13,599 nucleotides of DNA, from contig JBMOEW010000054.1 in NCBI GenBank assembly GCA_049314555.1, positions 1-13,599 on the forward strand, written 5' to 3'. Both the position numbers and the translations under genes were made by a program. The DNA comes from REEB509 sp049314555. Lineage in GTDB: Bacteria; Pseudomonadota; Alphaproteobacteria; Caulobacterales; Aquidulcibacteraceae. The notes beneath the pieces were generated by a model. It was given only the letters and a program-made list of their open reading frames with translations. It ran no database searches and was not told the origin of the DNA. Numbering within the stretch: the first letter of the stretch is position 1; each line of letters begins with the position of its first letter. Below, one piece after another: positions 6,464 through 13,599 of this stretch.

Positions 6464-7764
6464 GCGGCTGCCCGGGCGGCGCTGACCGGATCAACCAGCG
6501 AAACGCCGACCTCCCAGGGCAGGCGCGCCCCGAGCCCCTTGGCGGCCGCAAGACCCGACGCAAGCCCGTCTTCGTGGAACCCGTAGCCGAGCCAGGCACC
6601 GGCAAACCGTGTCCGGTTCTCGCCCTGAAGGGCCTGGATTTCCCTTTGCGCGGCCATCGCTTCGGCGTTGAACTGAGGGTGGGCATACTCAAACCGGTCG
6701 AAGGTTAGGTCTGCCGCGGGCGGCGTGGTTGGATTTAGCGTAACAAACAACGGATAGGCCCGGTCGATGTTTTGCAGGAGGTTCATCCAGTAGGTCAGGC
6801 AAACGCTGTCTGGGCCGCCTCTGCCGCGCATATAGTTCCATGAGGCCCAAGCGGCCCGACGCCGCGGCATGAGGCTTTCGTCGCGATGAAGGTAAGCGGT
6901 GTTCGGAAGATAGCGGATGGCCTGCAGCGCTGCTCGCTCCGCTGGCGTTGCGCTGTCCCCTAAGATCGCAAGGGCCTCATCCGAATGACAGGCAAAGATA
7001 ACTTGGTCAAAAGACTGCCAGCCGTGGCCAGCAATCAAAACATTGACCCCTTCAGGCGCGCGCTGGACCTCCATCACGCCGGCACCGGATGAAATCCGAG
7101 CACCAAGCGCGCCGCGAACCGCCTGGACGTAAGAGCGACTGCCCCCAGCCACCGTGCGCCACTCAGGGCGACGGGCGTGCAGCAGGCGGTGATTATCAAA
7201 AAACCGTAGGAAGCTCGCGGCTGGGTACCGCATCATTTCATTTTCCGGCGTCGACCAGATAGCGGCCCCCATCGGCAACAAATAGTCCCGCATAAAGCCA
7301 CGAGAGAGGTTCAGGCTCTCCACGTATTGCGCGAGGCTCCGCCCTTCGATGTTGCGGTTGGCGGCCAGGTCAGCCCGGGCGCGCGTGCTGAAGCGAAGGA
7401 TGTCGCCCAACATGGCCAAAAAACCGGGTCGCGCCAGATTGCGCTTCCAGGCAAACATGCCGGCCAAACCATTCGTGGACCATTCAAAGCCAGACGGATC
7501 ACTCACCGCAAAGCTCATGTCCGACGCATAGGTCGCAACCCGCAAATGGTCGAGCAAAGCGGTAAAGTGCTTATAGTTGTGGCCATTGAAGACAATGAAC
7601 CCGGTGTCCACAGGGATCCTGGCTCCATTGTACTCCACATCAACCGTATGCGCGTGGCCGCCGATCCGCGTTTCTTTTTCAAACAGCGTCACTTCATGGC
7701 TGTCTTTCAGCGCGAAGGCTGCACCGAGGCCAGAGATCCCACCACCAACAACGGCAACGCGCAT
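6460..7764 (-). CDS. FAD-dependent amine-oxidase/desaturase-like protein
   Basis: A 434-residue flavoprotein. The N-terminal dinucleotide fold is clear: VAVVGGGISGLGAA (3-16) with GxGxxG, ribose-binding E29 in LFEKE, then RIGGHAHTV (33-41) and VDTGFIVFN, typical of the amine oxidase/phytoene desaturase superfamily. Near the C-terminus FAGAWLGYGFHEDGLASG (from about 387) closes the FAD site. An ATG at 7764 with GGAAGGG nine bases upstream gives a well supported start. It follows the photolyase by 41 bases and overlaps the DUF1365 start by four. Members of this cluster type are annotated only as NAD(P)-binding or FAD-dependent proteins; given the adjacent acyl-chain methyltransferase I infer oxidation or desaturation of a methylated fatty acyl chain. 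Substrate unproven. Confidence 0.87.
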   Translation of the reverse strand: MRVAVVGGGISGLGAAFALKDSHEVTLFEKETRIGGHAHTVDVEYNGARIPVDTGFIVFNGHNYKHFTALLDHLRVATYASDMSFAVSDPSGFEWSTNGLAGMFAWKRNLARPGFLAMLGDILRFSTRARADLAANRNIEGRSLAQYVESLNLSRGFMRDYLLPMGAAIWSTPENEMMRYPAASFLRFFDNHRLLHARRPEWRTVAGGSRSYVQAVRGALGARISSGAGVMEVQRAPEGVNVLIAGHGWQSFDQVIFACHSDEALAILGDSATPAERAALQAIRYLPNTAYLHRDESLMPRRRAAWASWNYMRGRGGPDSVCLTYWMNLLQNIDRAYPLFVTLNPTTPPAADLTFDRFEYAHPQFNAEAMAAQREIQALQGENRTRFAGAWLGYGFHEDGLASGLAAAKGLGARLPWEVGVSLVDPVSAARAAA

Positions 7765-7805
7765 GAACTAAATCCCTTCCACAGGTAAAGCAGGTGCCGG
7801 CCCTA

Positions 7806-9299
7806 TCATGGGGCTTCCTTCAAGGATTGGAAGGCAGCCAACGCCCGCGCCCGTGCCGCGCCATGATCAACCACAGGCTTCGGATAGGTCTCGCCAAGGA
7901 GCACGTTCGCGCGACTGAGGATCTCTGCCGGAGCGACCCACGGATGATGGATGAATTGATCCGGAAGGCCCGCAAGCTGCGGCAGCCATCGGCGCACATA
8001 GGCACCGGTTGGGTCAAATTTCTGTCCCTGGGTCACTGGGTTGAAAATTCTAAAGAACGGGGAGGCGTCTGCGCCGGAGCCTGCAACCCATTGCCAGCTA
8101 GCCGCATTAGTTGCCAAGCTCGCGTCCACCAGCGTGTCCCAAAACCAGTCTTCGCCAACGCGCCAATGGCCAAGCAGATGCTTGATCAGGAACGACGCCG
8201 CAATCATCCGCGCGCGGTTATGCATGAAGCCCGTAACCCAAAGCTCGCGCATGGCAGCGTCCACAAGGGGATAGCCAGTCTGGCCCCGCCGCCACGCCTC
8301 GAGGAGGGGGTCGCCCGCATCTCCCCACGGGAAACCGTCAAAGGCAGGCTTCCAATTGTGCTCAGGCATGTTTGGCGCATGGTGAAGAAGGTGATGCGAG
8401 AACTCACGCCAAAGCAGCTCTGAGCAAAACACGCGCCCATCTTCGGCCAAATCAGGGTTTGCCGCGACCGCAGCCTCAACCGTCCGCCACACGCGGTTGG
8501 GTGAAATCTCGCCCCACTGCAGGTGAGGCGACAGCTTTGAAGTGGCATCAAGGTCCAAGCGGTTTCGCGTTTCGCTATAACCGGCAAGTCCGTTCGCCAG
8601 GAAGCGTTCAAGGCGCAACTGCGCGCCGTCTTCCCCAGGGCTCCACGTGGCCCGAAGGCCTGCGGCCCAATCAGGCCTCTGGGGCAGCAGACCTAATTGA
8701 ACGAGCTCAAGGCCCTTGACCGAAAACGCCAGGCCCTCGATCCGCGCAGGTGCGGCAAGGGACCCGCCCGCCAGGCCCCGCGCGCGGGCAGCACGGGCAA
8801 ACGCGGAATAAACCTTAAAGCCGCCACCAGTTCCGGTCTTGAGCTCCCAAGGTTCAAACAGCAAGCTGGCGTTATAGCTCTGCGCGGCGACGCCCAGCGC
8901 CTTTAAGCGTGCTTTTGTGGCCGCGTCGCTTGTTTGACCCGCCGGCTCATAGCGACGGTTCCACACCACCAAATCCGCACCGGACTCTGCAATCAGCTGC
9001 TCCAGGACGGTCGTTTGCTCCCCGCGCAAAAGGATCAAACGCCCCCCGCGCCGCTCCAAGTCAGCTTTGAGAGATGCTAAGCTATTGTGCAGCCACCAGC
9101 GGACCGCACCGCCAAGCGGCCAGCCGCCCGCCGCCGTGTCATCCCAAATGTAAACGCAGATCAACGGCCGGCCGCTTGCCACAGCAGCTTCCAGGGCGGG
9201 GTTGTCCGCAAGGCGCAAATCTTGGCGAAACCACATCACAGCTGGCGCGCGGGAGGCAGCGTCCACACTGAGTTGCGTCTCGGCCGATCCTTTCGCCAC
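7806..9299 (-). CDS. phr: Deoxyribodipyrimidine (CPD) photolyase, class I
   Basis: Repairs UV-induced cyclobutane pyrimidine dimers using blue light and FADH-. The 497-residue product has the N-terminal antenna domain (WFRQDLRLADNPAL at 23-36) and the C-terminal FAD domain with ELLWREFSHHLLHHAP, TGYPLVDAAMRELW, TGFMHNRARMIAASFLIKHLL, NAASWQWVAGSGADA and FFRIFNPVTQGQKFDP. By alignment with E. coli Phr the electron-transfer tryptophan triad is complete (W402, W379, W325). The start is GTG at 9299, backed by AGGA seven bases upstream; it gives about 18 residues more before the WFR motif than E. coli has. It heads the operon with the FAD, DUF1365 and cfa-like genes, behind a stress-type promoter. 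Photolyase is a recognised member of RpoE singlet-oxygen regulons in Rhodobacter, which fits. Confidence 0.95.
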   Translation of the reverse strand: MAKGSAETQLSVDAASRAPAVMWFRQDLRLADNPALEAAVASGRPLICVYIWDDTAAGGWPLGGAVRWWLHNSLASLKADLERRGGRLILLRGEQTTVLEQLIAESGADLVVWNRRYEPAGQTSDAATKARLKALGVAAQSYNASLLFEPWELKTGTGGGFKVYSAFARAARARGLAGGSLAAPARIEGLAFSVKGLELVQLGLLPQRPDWAAGLRATWSPGEDGAQLRLERFLANGLAGYSETRNRLDLDATSKLSPHLQWGEISPNRVWRTVEAAVAANPDLAEDGRVFCSELLWREFSHHLLHHAPNMPEHNWKPAFDGFPWGDAGDPLLEAWRRGQTGYPLVDAAMRELWVTGFMHNRARMIAASFLIKHLLGHWRVGEDWFWDTLVDASLATNAASWQWVAGSGADASPFFRIFNPVTQGQKFDPTGAYVRRWLPQLAGLPDQFIHHPWVAPAEILSRANVLLGETYPKPVVDHGAARARALAAFQSLKEAP

Positions 9300-9306
9300 G
9301 GGGTGA

Positions 9307-9310
9307 TCCT
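9307..9310 (-). promoter_or_regulatory. Ribosome binding site fixing the GTG start of phr
   Basis: The minus strand reads AGGA, then seven bases (TCACCCC), then GTG at 9299. No other start before the WFRQDLR motif has comparable support. On the plus strand the same bases form a TGATCC look-alike that is not a promoter. Confidence 0.7.
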
Positions 9311-9348
9311 GTACCTAGCGCGCCAGAGCAATGCTCCCGACAATGCGA

Positions 9349-9378
9349 GGTTTACGTGTCGATAATGTTTCCGGATCA
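9349..9378 (-). promoter_or_regulatory. RpoE/ECF11-like promoter of the phr operon
   Basis: On the minus strand TGATCC (9378-9373), an 18-base spacer and TAAACC (9354-9349) repeat the layout seen before the ChrR-like and DUF6134-like genes. The transcript would begin near 9342 and give a leader of about 43 bases containing the AGGA ribosome binding site of phr. It would drive phr, the FAD gene, DUF1365 and the cfa-like gene together. Confidence 0.72.
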
Positions 9379-9463
9379 ATTCGGTATGCTTGTGGACTGC
9401 TCCTGTCAGGCCTAAGAGGGCCCCAACCGCGCCTAGAGGGCTCGCGAAAGCATCGAGACGATT

Positions 9464-10462
9464 ATGGCCGTGCAGATCATCATTACCGGAGGCGCAGGTT
9501 TCATCGGGTCAAATCTCGCTCATCGCCTGGGCGCAAATGGCGCGTTCGATGTTGTCGTGGTTGATCGCCTGCGGGACGCACAGTCCGGTAAATGGAAAAA
9601 TCTGTCCGCCGCGACAATTGCGGATTTGGTTCACCCAGATGACCTATCAGGCTATCTTGCCGAAAACGGGCGCGACATTGCCGCGGTTGTGCATCTGGGT
9701 GCCATCTCCGCCACCACTGAAACGGATGTGGATCGGATCGTCGCCAACAATTTCACCTTGTCTAAGTCCATCTGGCACTGGTGCACGGAGCACAAAAAGC
9801 CCCTGATCTACGCCTCTTCCGCGGCCACCTATGGCGGCGGCGAATTGGGCTTTGTTGACGACAACGCCGCAGACGCCATTGGTGCGCTGCGCCCGCTGAA
9901 CGCCTATGGCTACTCGAAGCGCCTGTTTGACGAGTTCGCTGTGCGCCAATCCGCGCGCGGACACGCACCACCGCTTTGGTCTGGCTTGCGCTTCTTCAAC
10001 GTGTATGGCCCCAACGAGCAACACAAGCGCGGCCAAATGAGCGTTGTGGCGCACATGTATCCCAAGATCGCTGCCGGCGAACCGGTCCGCCTTTTTCGCT
10101 CTCACAAAGATGGCGTCGCTGACGGCGAGCAGCTTCGGGATTTTATTAGCGTTCACGACACCGTGGACGTGATGGAATGGCTGCTCACAAGCGAACGAGC
10201 CACCGGCATCGTCAATGTCGGAACCGGCCAGGCGCGCTCGTTTCTGGATCTGGCAAAAGCGGCCTTTGCAGCATTAGACAAAACCCCCGCAATCGAATTT
10301 ATCGACACCCCAGAAGCCATTCGCGCCAACTATCAATACTTCACTCAGGCGGATTTAGGCCGGCTCCGTGAGCTTGGCTTTGAAGGTCAGTTCACCGGCC
10401 TCGAAGAGGGGGTTACCGCTTACATTAAGACGAATCTTGTCCCAAACGGTGGCCATGCGTGA
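9464..10462 (+). CDS. rfaD: ADP-L-glycero-D-manno-heptose 6-epimerase
   Basis: Cytosolic NADP-dependent epimerase (RfaD/HldD) that makes ADP-L-glycero-beta-D-manno-heptose for the LPS inner core. The 332-residue SDR-type protein aligns along its length with E. coli HldD: TGGAGFIGSN (8-17), VVDRLRDAQSGKWKNL (33-47), NNFTLSKSIWHWC (95-107), YASSAATYGGG (116-126), the catalytic pair Y148 and K152 in NAYGYSK, FFNVYGPNEQHKRGQM (177-192) with the family's second lysine K188, RDFISVHDTVDV (225-236), NVGTGQARSF and QYFTQADL. The ATG at 9464 puts the Rossmann loop at the usual distance. It is transcribed away from phr; no convincing promoter stands out in the 85 bases before it. Other heptose genes (gmhA, hldE) are not in the window. 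Its stop lies inside the next ORF. Confidence 0.95.
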   Translation: MAVQIIITGGAGFIGSNLAHRLGANGAFDVVVVDRLRDAQSGKWKNLSAATIADLVHPDDLSGYLAENGRDIAAVVHLGAISATTETDVDRIVANNFTLSKSIWHWCTEHKKPLIYASSAATYGGGELGFVDDNAADAIGALRPLNAYGYSKRLFDEFAVRQSARGHAPPLWSGLRFFNVYGPNEQHKRGQMSVVAHMYPKIAAGEPVRLFRSHKDGVADGEQLRDFISVHDTVDVMEWLLTSERATGIVNVGTGQARSFLDLAKAAFAALDKTPAIEFIDTPEAIRANYQYFTQADLGRLRELGFEGQFTGLEEGVTAYIKTNLVPNGGHA

Positions 10463-10655
10463 TTTGCAGGACGTTTCGCCCGAGACGGCAGCTTCAGCGG
10501 GGGCCTTGATCCGCCAGTACGGCCAAGACGCGGCGGTGATCGCAAGCCTGCGCGCCGCCGAAGAAGCAGCCAACGCTAATGCCGAAGCGAGCGACTTTTG
10601 GCTGAGCGTCGCGTTTCTGATCGAATCCCTGGAACCCACCGCCGATCCCGATTGA
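10455..10655 (+). CDS. Small conserved-looking protein of unknown function (66 aa)
   Basis: I do not recognise a named family. The ATG at 10455 overlaps the last eight bases of rfaD, an arrangement typical of coupled translation. The product is acidic, alanine-rich and probably all-helical: IRQYGQDAAVIASLRAAEEAANAN followed by SDFWLSVAFLIESLE. This loosely resembles short alphaproteobacterial proteins of the type ARRLIxRHGxDA...ARADALxxAGDxxGxATWRRIxxAIEELQ, which are also unassigned. No signal peptide or cysteine is present. Confidence 0.6.
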   Translation: MRDLQDVSPETAASAGALIRQYGQDAAVIASLRAAEEAANANAEASDFWLSVAFLIESLEPTADPD

Positions 10656-10722
10656 CCTGTCGTGAACCTTGCGGCTCCGAAAACGGCTGCTAGTAGTTTC
10701 GCTGGTTAATCAGTTGCGTCCG

Positions 10723-10726
10723 GGAG
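10723..10726 (+). promoter_or_regulatory. Ribosome binding site of the HMG-CoA-synthase-like gene
   Basis: GGAG, eight bases before the ATG at 10735. It selects this start over an upstream in-frame start at 10669, whose extra 22 residues do not match the family N-terminus (VGITGYGAYVPRLRL). Confidence 0.7.
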
Positions 10727-10734
10727 TAAAGAAC

Positions 10735-12186
10735 ATGGTCGGCATCACAGGCTACGGTGCTTACGTCCCGCGGCTGCGCCTGCAACGCTCTGCGGTCGCA
10801 AAAGCCAACGCTTGGCTTAATCCGGGACTTGCTGGCAAGGCCAAGGGCGAGCGGTCGATGGCCAACTGGGACGAAGACGCCATCACCATGGCGGTCGAGG
10901 CTGCGCGTGACTTGCTTGGCCCCGACGAAGACCGAAGCCACATTCAGGCCCTTTTGTTTGCCACGACAACGGCCCCCTTTGCAGATCGACTGAACGCAGG
11001 CGTGATCGCCGCTGCACTGACCCTGGAACCTGAAATTGGCGCGAGCGATATCACGGGGTCTCAAAAGGCAGGCGTCACAGCGCTTTCCACCGCCTTGGTG
11101 TCCGCCAGGGGCGCTTCGGGCAAGCACTTGCTTGTCGTTGCTGCCGACAAACGCAAGGCCAAGGCAGTCTCAACCCAAGAGCTCGATTTTGGCGACGCAG
11201 GGGCGGCCATCCGGGTTGGCGAAGCGGACGTCATCGCAGAGTTCATTGGCGGCGCCGTGCAAACGTCAGATTTTGTCGATCACTTCCGCGGCGCGGGCGA
11301 AGAGTTTGATTACAACTGGGAAGAACGCTGGATCCGAGACGAAGGTTTCTCAAAGCTGGTGCCGCCAGTCATCGAACGGGCGCTAAAGAGCGCCGGCATC
11401 AAGGGCGAAGACGTTGCACATTTCATCCTTCCCTCGACCTTCAAAGGCGTTCCAGAAGGATTGGCCAAGCGCCTGAAGATCCCGGCTGAAGCGGTGCGTG
11501 ACACCCTGGGTGCGACGGTGGGGGAGGCGGGCAGTGCGCATGCCCTGGTGATGCTGGCGCATTGCCTGGAGACCGCACAGGTTGGCCAAGTGATCGTCGC
11601 CGCGCAATTCGGACAGGGCGTTGAGGCGCTCGTCTTCCGCGTGACCGAAAAGATCAATGCCTTCAAGCCGCAGCGGGGCCTGTCGGGGTGGCTTGCCAAT
11701 CGCAAAGAAGAAACGAACTATATGAAATGGCTTGTGTTTAACGGGCTGGTGGAATGGGACCGCGGGATGCGCGCGGAAAAAGACAACAAGACCGCGCTGA
11801 CCACGCTTTACCGGTACAATGACCAAATTCTTGGGCTTGTTGGCGGGCGGTGCACGCAAACGGGCACCGTTCAATTTCCGCGCACGCGCCTCTCCGTGAA
11901 TCCCAACAATACAACGGTCGACACGCAGGAGCCCTACAAGTTTGCTGAACGCAAAGCCGAAGTGCTCACCTGGAGCGCTGACTTCCTTACTTATGCGATG
12001 AGCCCCCCGAACCATTACGGCATGATGGTGTTTGAGGGCGGCGGTCGCATCATGATGGACATTACGGACGTGGAGCAGGGCGACGTCGAAACCAGTATGG
12101 CCGTGCGCATGGCGTTCCGGATCAAAGAGACGGACGATCAGCGGGGGTTCACGCGCTATTTTTGGAAAGCGGTTCCGGATCGTTGA
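10735..12186 (+). CDS. HMG-CoA-synthase/KASIII-like thiolase-fold protein with C-terminal OB-fold
   Basis: This 483-residue protein belongs to the hydroxymethylglutaryl-CoA-synthase/3-oxoacyl-ACP-synthase-III-like group with an added zinc-ribbon/OB-fold (DUF35-type) domain. Thiolase-fold marks are VGITGYGAYVPRLRL (2-16), the halves around 70-170, and a well conserved centre DHFRGAGEEFDYNWEERWIRDEG (182-204). The usual Cys-His-Asn triad is not recognisable: the cysteine region reads ASDITGSQKAG (103-113), the histidine region LPSTFKG, and the asparagine region VGEAGSAHA. The ribbon before the OB domain keeps one cysteine, C373, while the other positions are T376, S387 and N391/N392. The OB part covers about 395-483. 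CoA or acyl binding is plausible, but condensation activity is doubtful; I do not assign a pathway. It may follow rfaD and the small ORF in one transcript (79-base gap) or have its own promoter. Confidence 0.78.
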   Translation: MVGITGYGAYVPRLRLQRSAVAKANAWLNPGLAGKAKGERSMANWDEDAITMAVEAARDLLGPDEDRSHIQALLFATTTAPFADRLNAGVIAAALTLEPEIGASDITGSQKAGVTALSTALVSARGASGKHLLVVAADKRKAKAVSTQELDFGDAGAAIRVGEADVIAEFIGGAVQTSDFVDHFRGAGEEFDYNWEERWIRDEGFSKLVPPVIERALKSAGIKGEDVAHFILPSTFKGVPEGLAKRLKIPAEAVRDTLGATVGEAGSAHALVMLAHCLETAQVGQVIVAAQFGQGVEALVFRVTEKINAFKPQRGLSGWLANRKEETNYMKWLVFNGLVEWDRGMRAEKDNKTALTTLYRYNDQILGLVGGRCTQTGTVQFPRTRLSVNPNNTTVDTQEPYKFAERKAEVLTWSADFLTYAMSPPNHYGMMVFEGGGRIMMDITDVEQGDVETSMAVRMAFRIKETDDQRGFTRYFWKAVPDR

Positions 12187-13172
12187 TCAAGCGCTCCCAT
12201 GCACGCATCCACGACCTTTGACATGTGATAGCCCACTGTTCCCTGCAAACACAGCAGTCCGGATGGGCGTGTGGAGATGGTGCGAACCGCTCCCAGTAAA
12301 TCCGCACGACGCAACCGGTCCTTCAAATCTGCGTACGCCTTCGCGTCCAATAGCCCGGCGCGGCGCTTCCGAAGGGCGCTTCGGTCTGTCTCTGACAGGC
12401 ACCCAGCATACGTTGAGGTAAAGTAGCTGTCTGCGTCCAGCATGGACCGGAGATGCTGCACATCCAATTGGCGTGACAGTGAGGTTTTTCTCTAAATATA
12501 GTGATACATTGCCTGGCTTGTGTAGGTGAATAGGGCGCCTTGGGCCATCAATTCGGCAATAAAGAGATAGTCTTCGCCGATACACAACGTCTCCCTATAC
12601 ATCGTTGGATTCGCCTCGATCGTCGCGCGCCGCACAATTGGCTGCAGGAACCCAAGCGAATGTCCAGATTTCGCTAATTGGTTGCCAAGAACATATTCGG
12701 TTAGGCTAATTGAGCGTTGCCGGTCGTAAGCGCGGCCGACCAGCATCGGGCGTTTTCGAACCCTCAGGCCGTTCTCGCGAACCAGGAGCAGGTTGTCGGC
12801 TACGATGTCTGCCTTTGTCTTTTCCGCGACGCCCAACAAGGTCTCGAAGCGATGAGCTTCCATGTCGTCGTCGCTATCAAGCACTGCAATCCACTGACCG
12901 CGAGCGAGGCTGAGCGCAGTATTGCGCGCCGCCGCTGGGCCGCCGTTGGTGTCACGCCTGATCACCTGTAGCCTCTGATCGCCATCACCCGTTTCGAGCG
13001 CGCGTTCGCTTGTTTTGTCCGTAGAAGCGTCGTCGACGACAATGATTTCTAGATTTCTTTCCGTTTGTGCCAGGGTGCTCCTCACAGCCCGAGCGATGTG
13101 CCCTTCAGCCTGCCACGCGGCGACAATCACCGAGATCGTGGGGACCGCATCAGCGCGCGGCATGATCGCCAT
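12156..13172 (-). pseudogene. Family 2 glycosyltransferase interrupted by an in-frame amber codon
   Basis: Cytosolic or membrane-bound GT-A sugar transferase, probably for exopolysaccharide. From the ATG at 13172 (MAIMPRADAV) the frame shows TISVIVAAWQAEGHIARAVRS-type strand/helix, VVDDAS (45-50), the metal-binding D99-S-D101 in VLDSDDDM, GEDYLF with the probable catalytic base, and AMYHYI. Codon 227 is TAG (12494-12492). The same frame then continues as RKTSLSRQLDVQHL for over 110 codons to a stop at 12158-12156. Related transferases read (Y/H)Yxx-R-x-x-S-(I/L)-S-R across this junction without a break, and the joined length of 338 residues suits the ExoO/ExoU-like size. So one nonsense change, not a frameshift, separates the halves. 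The truncated 226-residue product keeps the catalytic core but loses the C-terminal helices. It overlaps the deacetylase stop by 23 bases and the convergent HMG-CoA-synthase-like gene by 31. A sequencing error or readthrough is possible. Confidence 0.75.
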
Positions 13173-13599
13173 CGCACAGCTCGACGCGACCGGCAGCAAC
13201 CCCAACGCGGAACGCTTCGCTCATGGGCAATACATCAAGCCCAGCGTCCCTTACAATTGTTATGGCCTGAGCGAGGGTTTCCGGCGTGCATCCGTGGGCA
13301 GAGGGCGACGCAGACACATCGTGGGAATAAAGAATCAACCAGCCCTTTGTGCGTGCGGTTTCCGCTGCGAAGGCTTCCAAATGTAGAATGTCCTTAGACT
13401 TGGCCTCGAGGCCGACGGCAAGCAACTCACTTAAGTCGACTCTGCCGTGGTTAACTCCCCAGCGGGTTCCGCGCGCTGTCTTGAATCGTGATGCACATAG
13501 CTTCTTCGCGCTGACCGGCGCGTCACCGTAGGTATAGGCGAAGTGCTCGGCTGCTGGGATTTGCAAGACATTCAAAAAATAGTCCCGATTGGCATCTAG
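13150..13599 (-). CDS. Polysaccharide deacetylase family protein, C-terminal part (cut by window)
   Basis: The frame is open to the right edge, so the N-terminus and the metal-binding NodB motifs (TFDD, HxxxH) lie outside. The 149 visible residues carry family marks of the C-terminal half: EHFAYTYGDAP (the FxYPYG motif with T for P), FKTARGTRWGVNHGRVDL, and GWLILYSHDVSASPSAHGCTPETL with the conserved HDV histidine, followed by a helix and VLPMSEA. Such enzymes remove N- or O-acetyl groups from cell-wall or capsular sugars. The gene overlaps the next glycosyltransferase start, so they form an operon, probably for an acetylated surface polysaccharide. The substrate cannot be judged from this fragment. 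Confidence 0.82.
   Translation of the reverse strand, partial: LDANRDYFLNVLQIPAAEHFAYTYGDAPVSAKKLCASRFKTARGTRWGVNHGRVDLSELLAVGLEAKSKDILHLEAFAAETARTKGWLILYSHDVSASPSAHGCTPETLAQAITIVRDAGLDVLPMSEAFRVGVAAGRVELCDGDHAAR

Noticed and set aside
9304..9309. Plus-strand TGATCC upstream of rfaD
   Set aside because: Eighteen bases downstream there is GCAATG, not a TA-type -10, and on the other strand these bases are the phr ribosome binding site.
9390..9418. Possible sigma-70 promoter of rfaD (TTGTGG-17-TAAGAG)
   Set aside because: Both boxes are weak matches in a GC-rich spacer; cannot be separated from chance.
9411..9440. Near-repeat CCTAAGAGGG / CCTAGAGGG before rfaD
   Set aside because: Two short imperfect copies 11 bases apart, with no palindrome; too little to call an operator.
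10507..10512. TGATCC inside the 66-residue ORF
   Set aside because: The -10 position reads CGGCGG; it is coding sequence only.
12187..12585. 132-residue minus-strand ORF in another frame
   Set aside because: Overlaps the glycosyltransferase frame, has no recognisable family and unusual composition; a shadow of the interrupted gene.

Overview
The window comes from a GC-rich alphaproteobacterium. This rests on the style of the proteins (a MetC of the alphaproteobacterial type, a ChrR-like cupin, a DUF6134-like exported protein, a HldD heptose epimerase and an ExoO/ExoU-like glycosyltransferase) and on promoters resembling those of the RpoE/ChrR (ECF11) singlet-oxygen regulon described in Rhodobacter. 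I cannot name the genus. Heptose epimerase implies a Gram-negative envelope with heptose-containing LPS. Genes are densely packed and no stretch above 300 bases lacks a gene.

Left edge (1-2113): a tRNA-Arg(UCU) cut by the window start, then on the minus strand a two-gene sulfur unit, 3-mercaptopyruvate sulfurtransferase (sseA) followed by cystathionine beta-lyase (metC).

Centre (2195-9378): a convergent photo-oxidative stress island. The plus-strand arm is a ChrR-like cupin protein, an exported DUF6134-like protein and a short-chain dehydrogenase. The minus-strand arm is a CPD photolyase, an FAD-dependent amine-oxidase-like protein, a DUF1365 protein and a cyclopropane-fatty-acid-synthase-like methyltransferase; the last three have start/stop overlaps. 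The arms meet at a small hairpin that contains both stop codons. Three intergenic or gene-boundary sites share the layout TGATCC-18 bp-TA(A/T)NNN: one before the cupin gene, one before the DUF6134-like gene (its TGA is the cupin stop codon) and one before the photolyase. Each lies just upstream of a gene and points into it, and similar hexamers inside genes lack the -10 half. I infer that one ECF sigma factor, encoded elsewhere, drives DNA photorepair together with remodelling of unsaturated membrane lipids, plausibly to branched or furan fatty acids.

Right side (9464-13599): on the plus strand, rfaD/hldD overlaps a 66-residue ORF of unknown function and is followed by a thiolase-fold/OB-fold protein of the HMG-CoA-synthase-like family with no recognisable Cys-His-Asn triad and a decayed zinc ribbon. 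Converging on it from the right edge are the C-terminal part of a polysaccharide deacetylase and a family 2 glycosyltransferase interrupted by one in-frame amber codon; these look like part of an exopolysaccharide locus that continues beyond the window.
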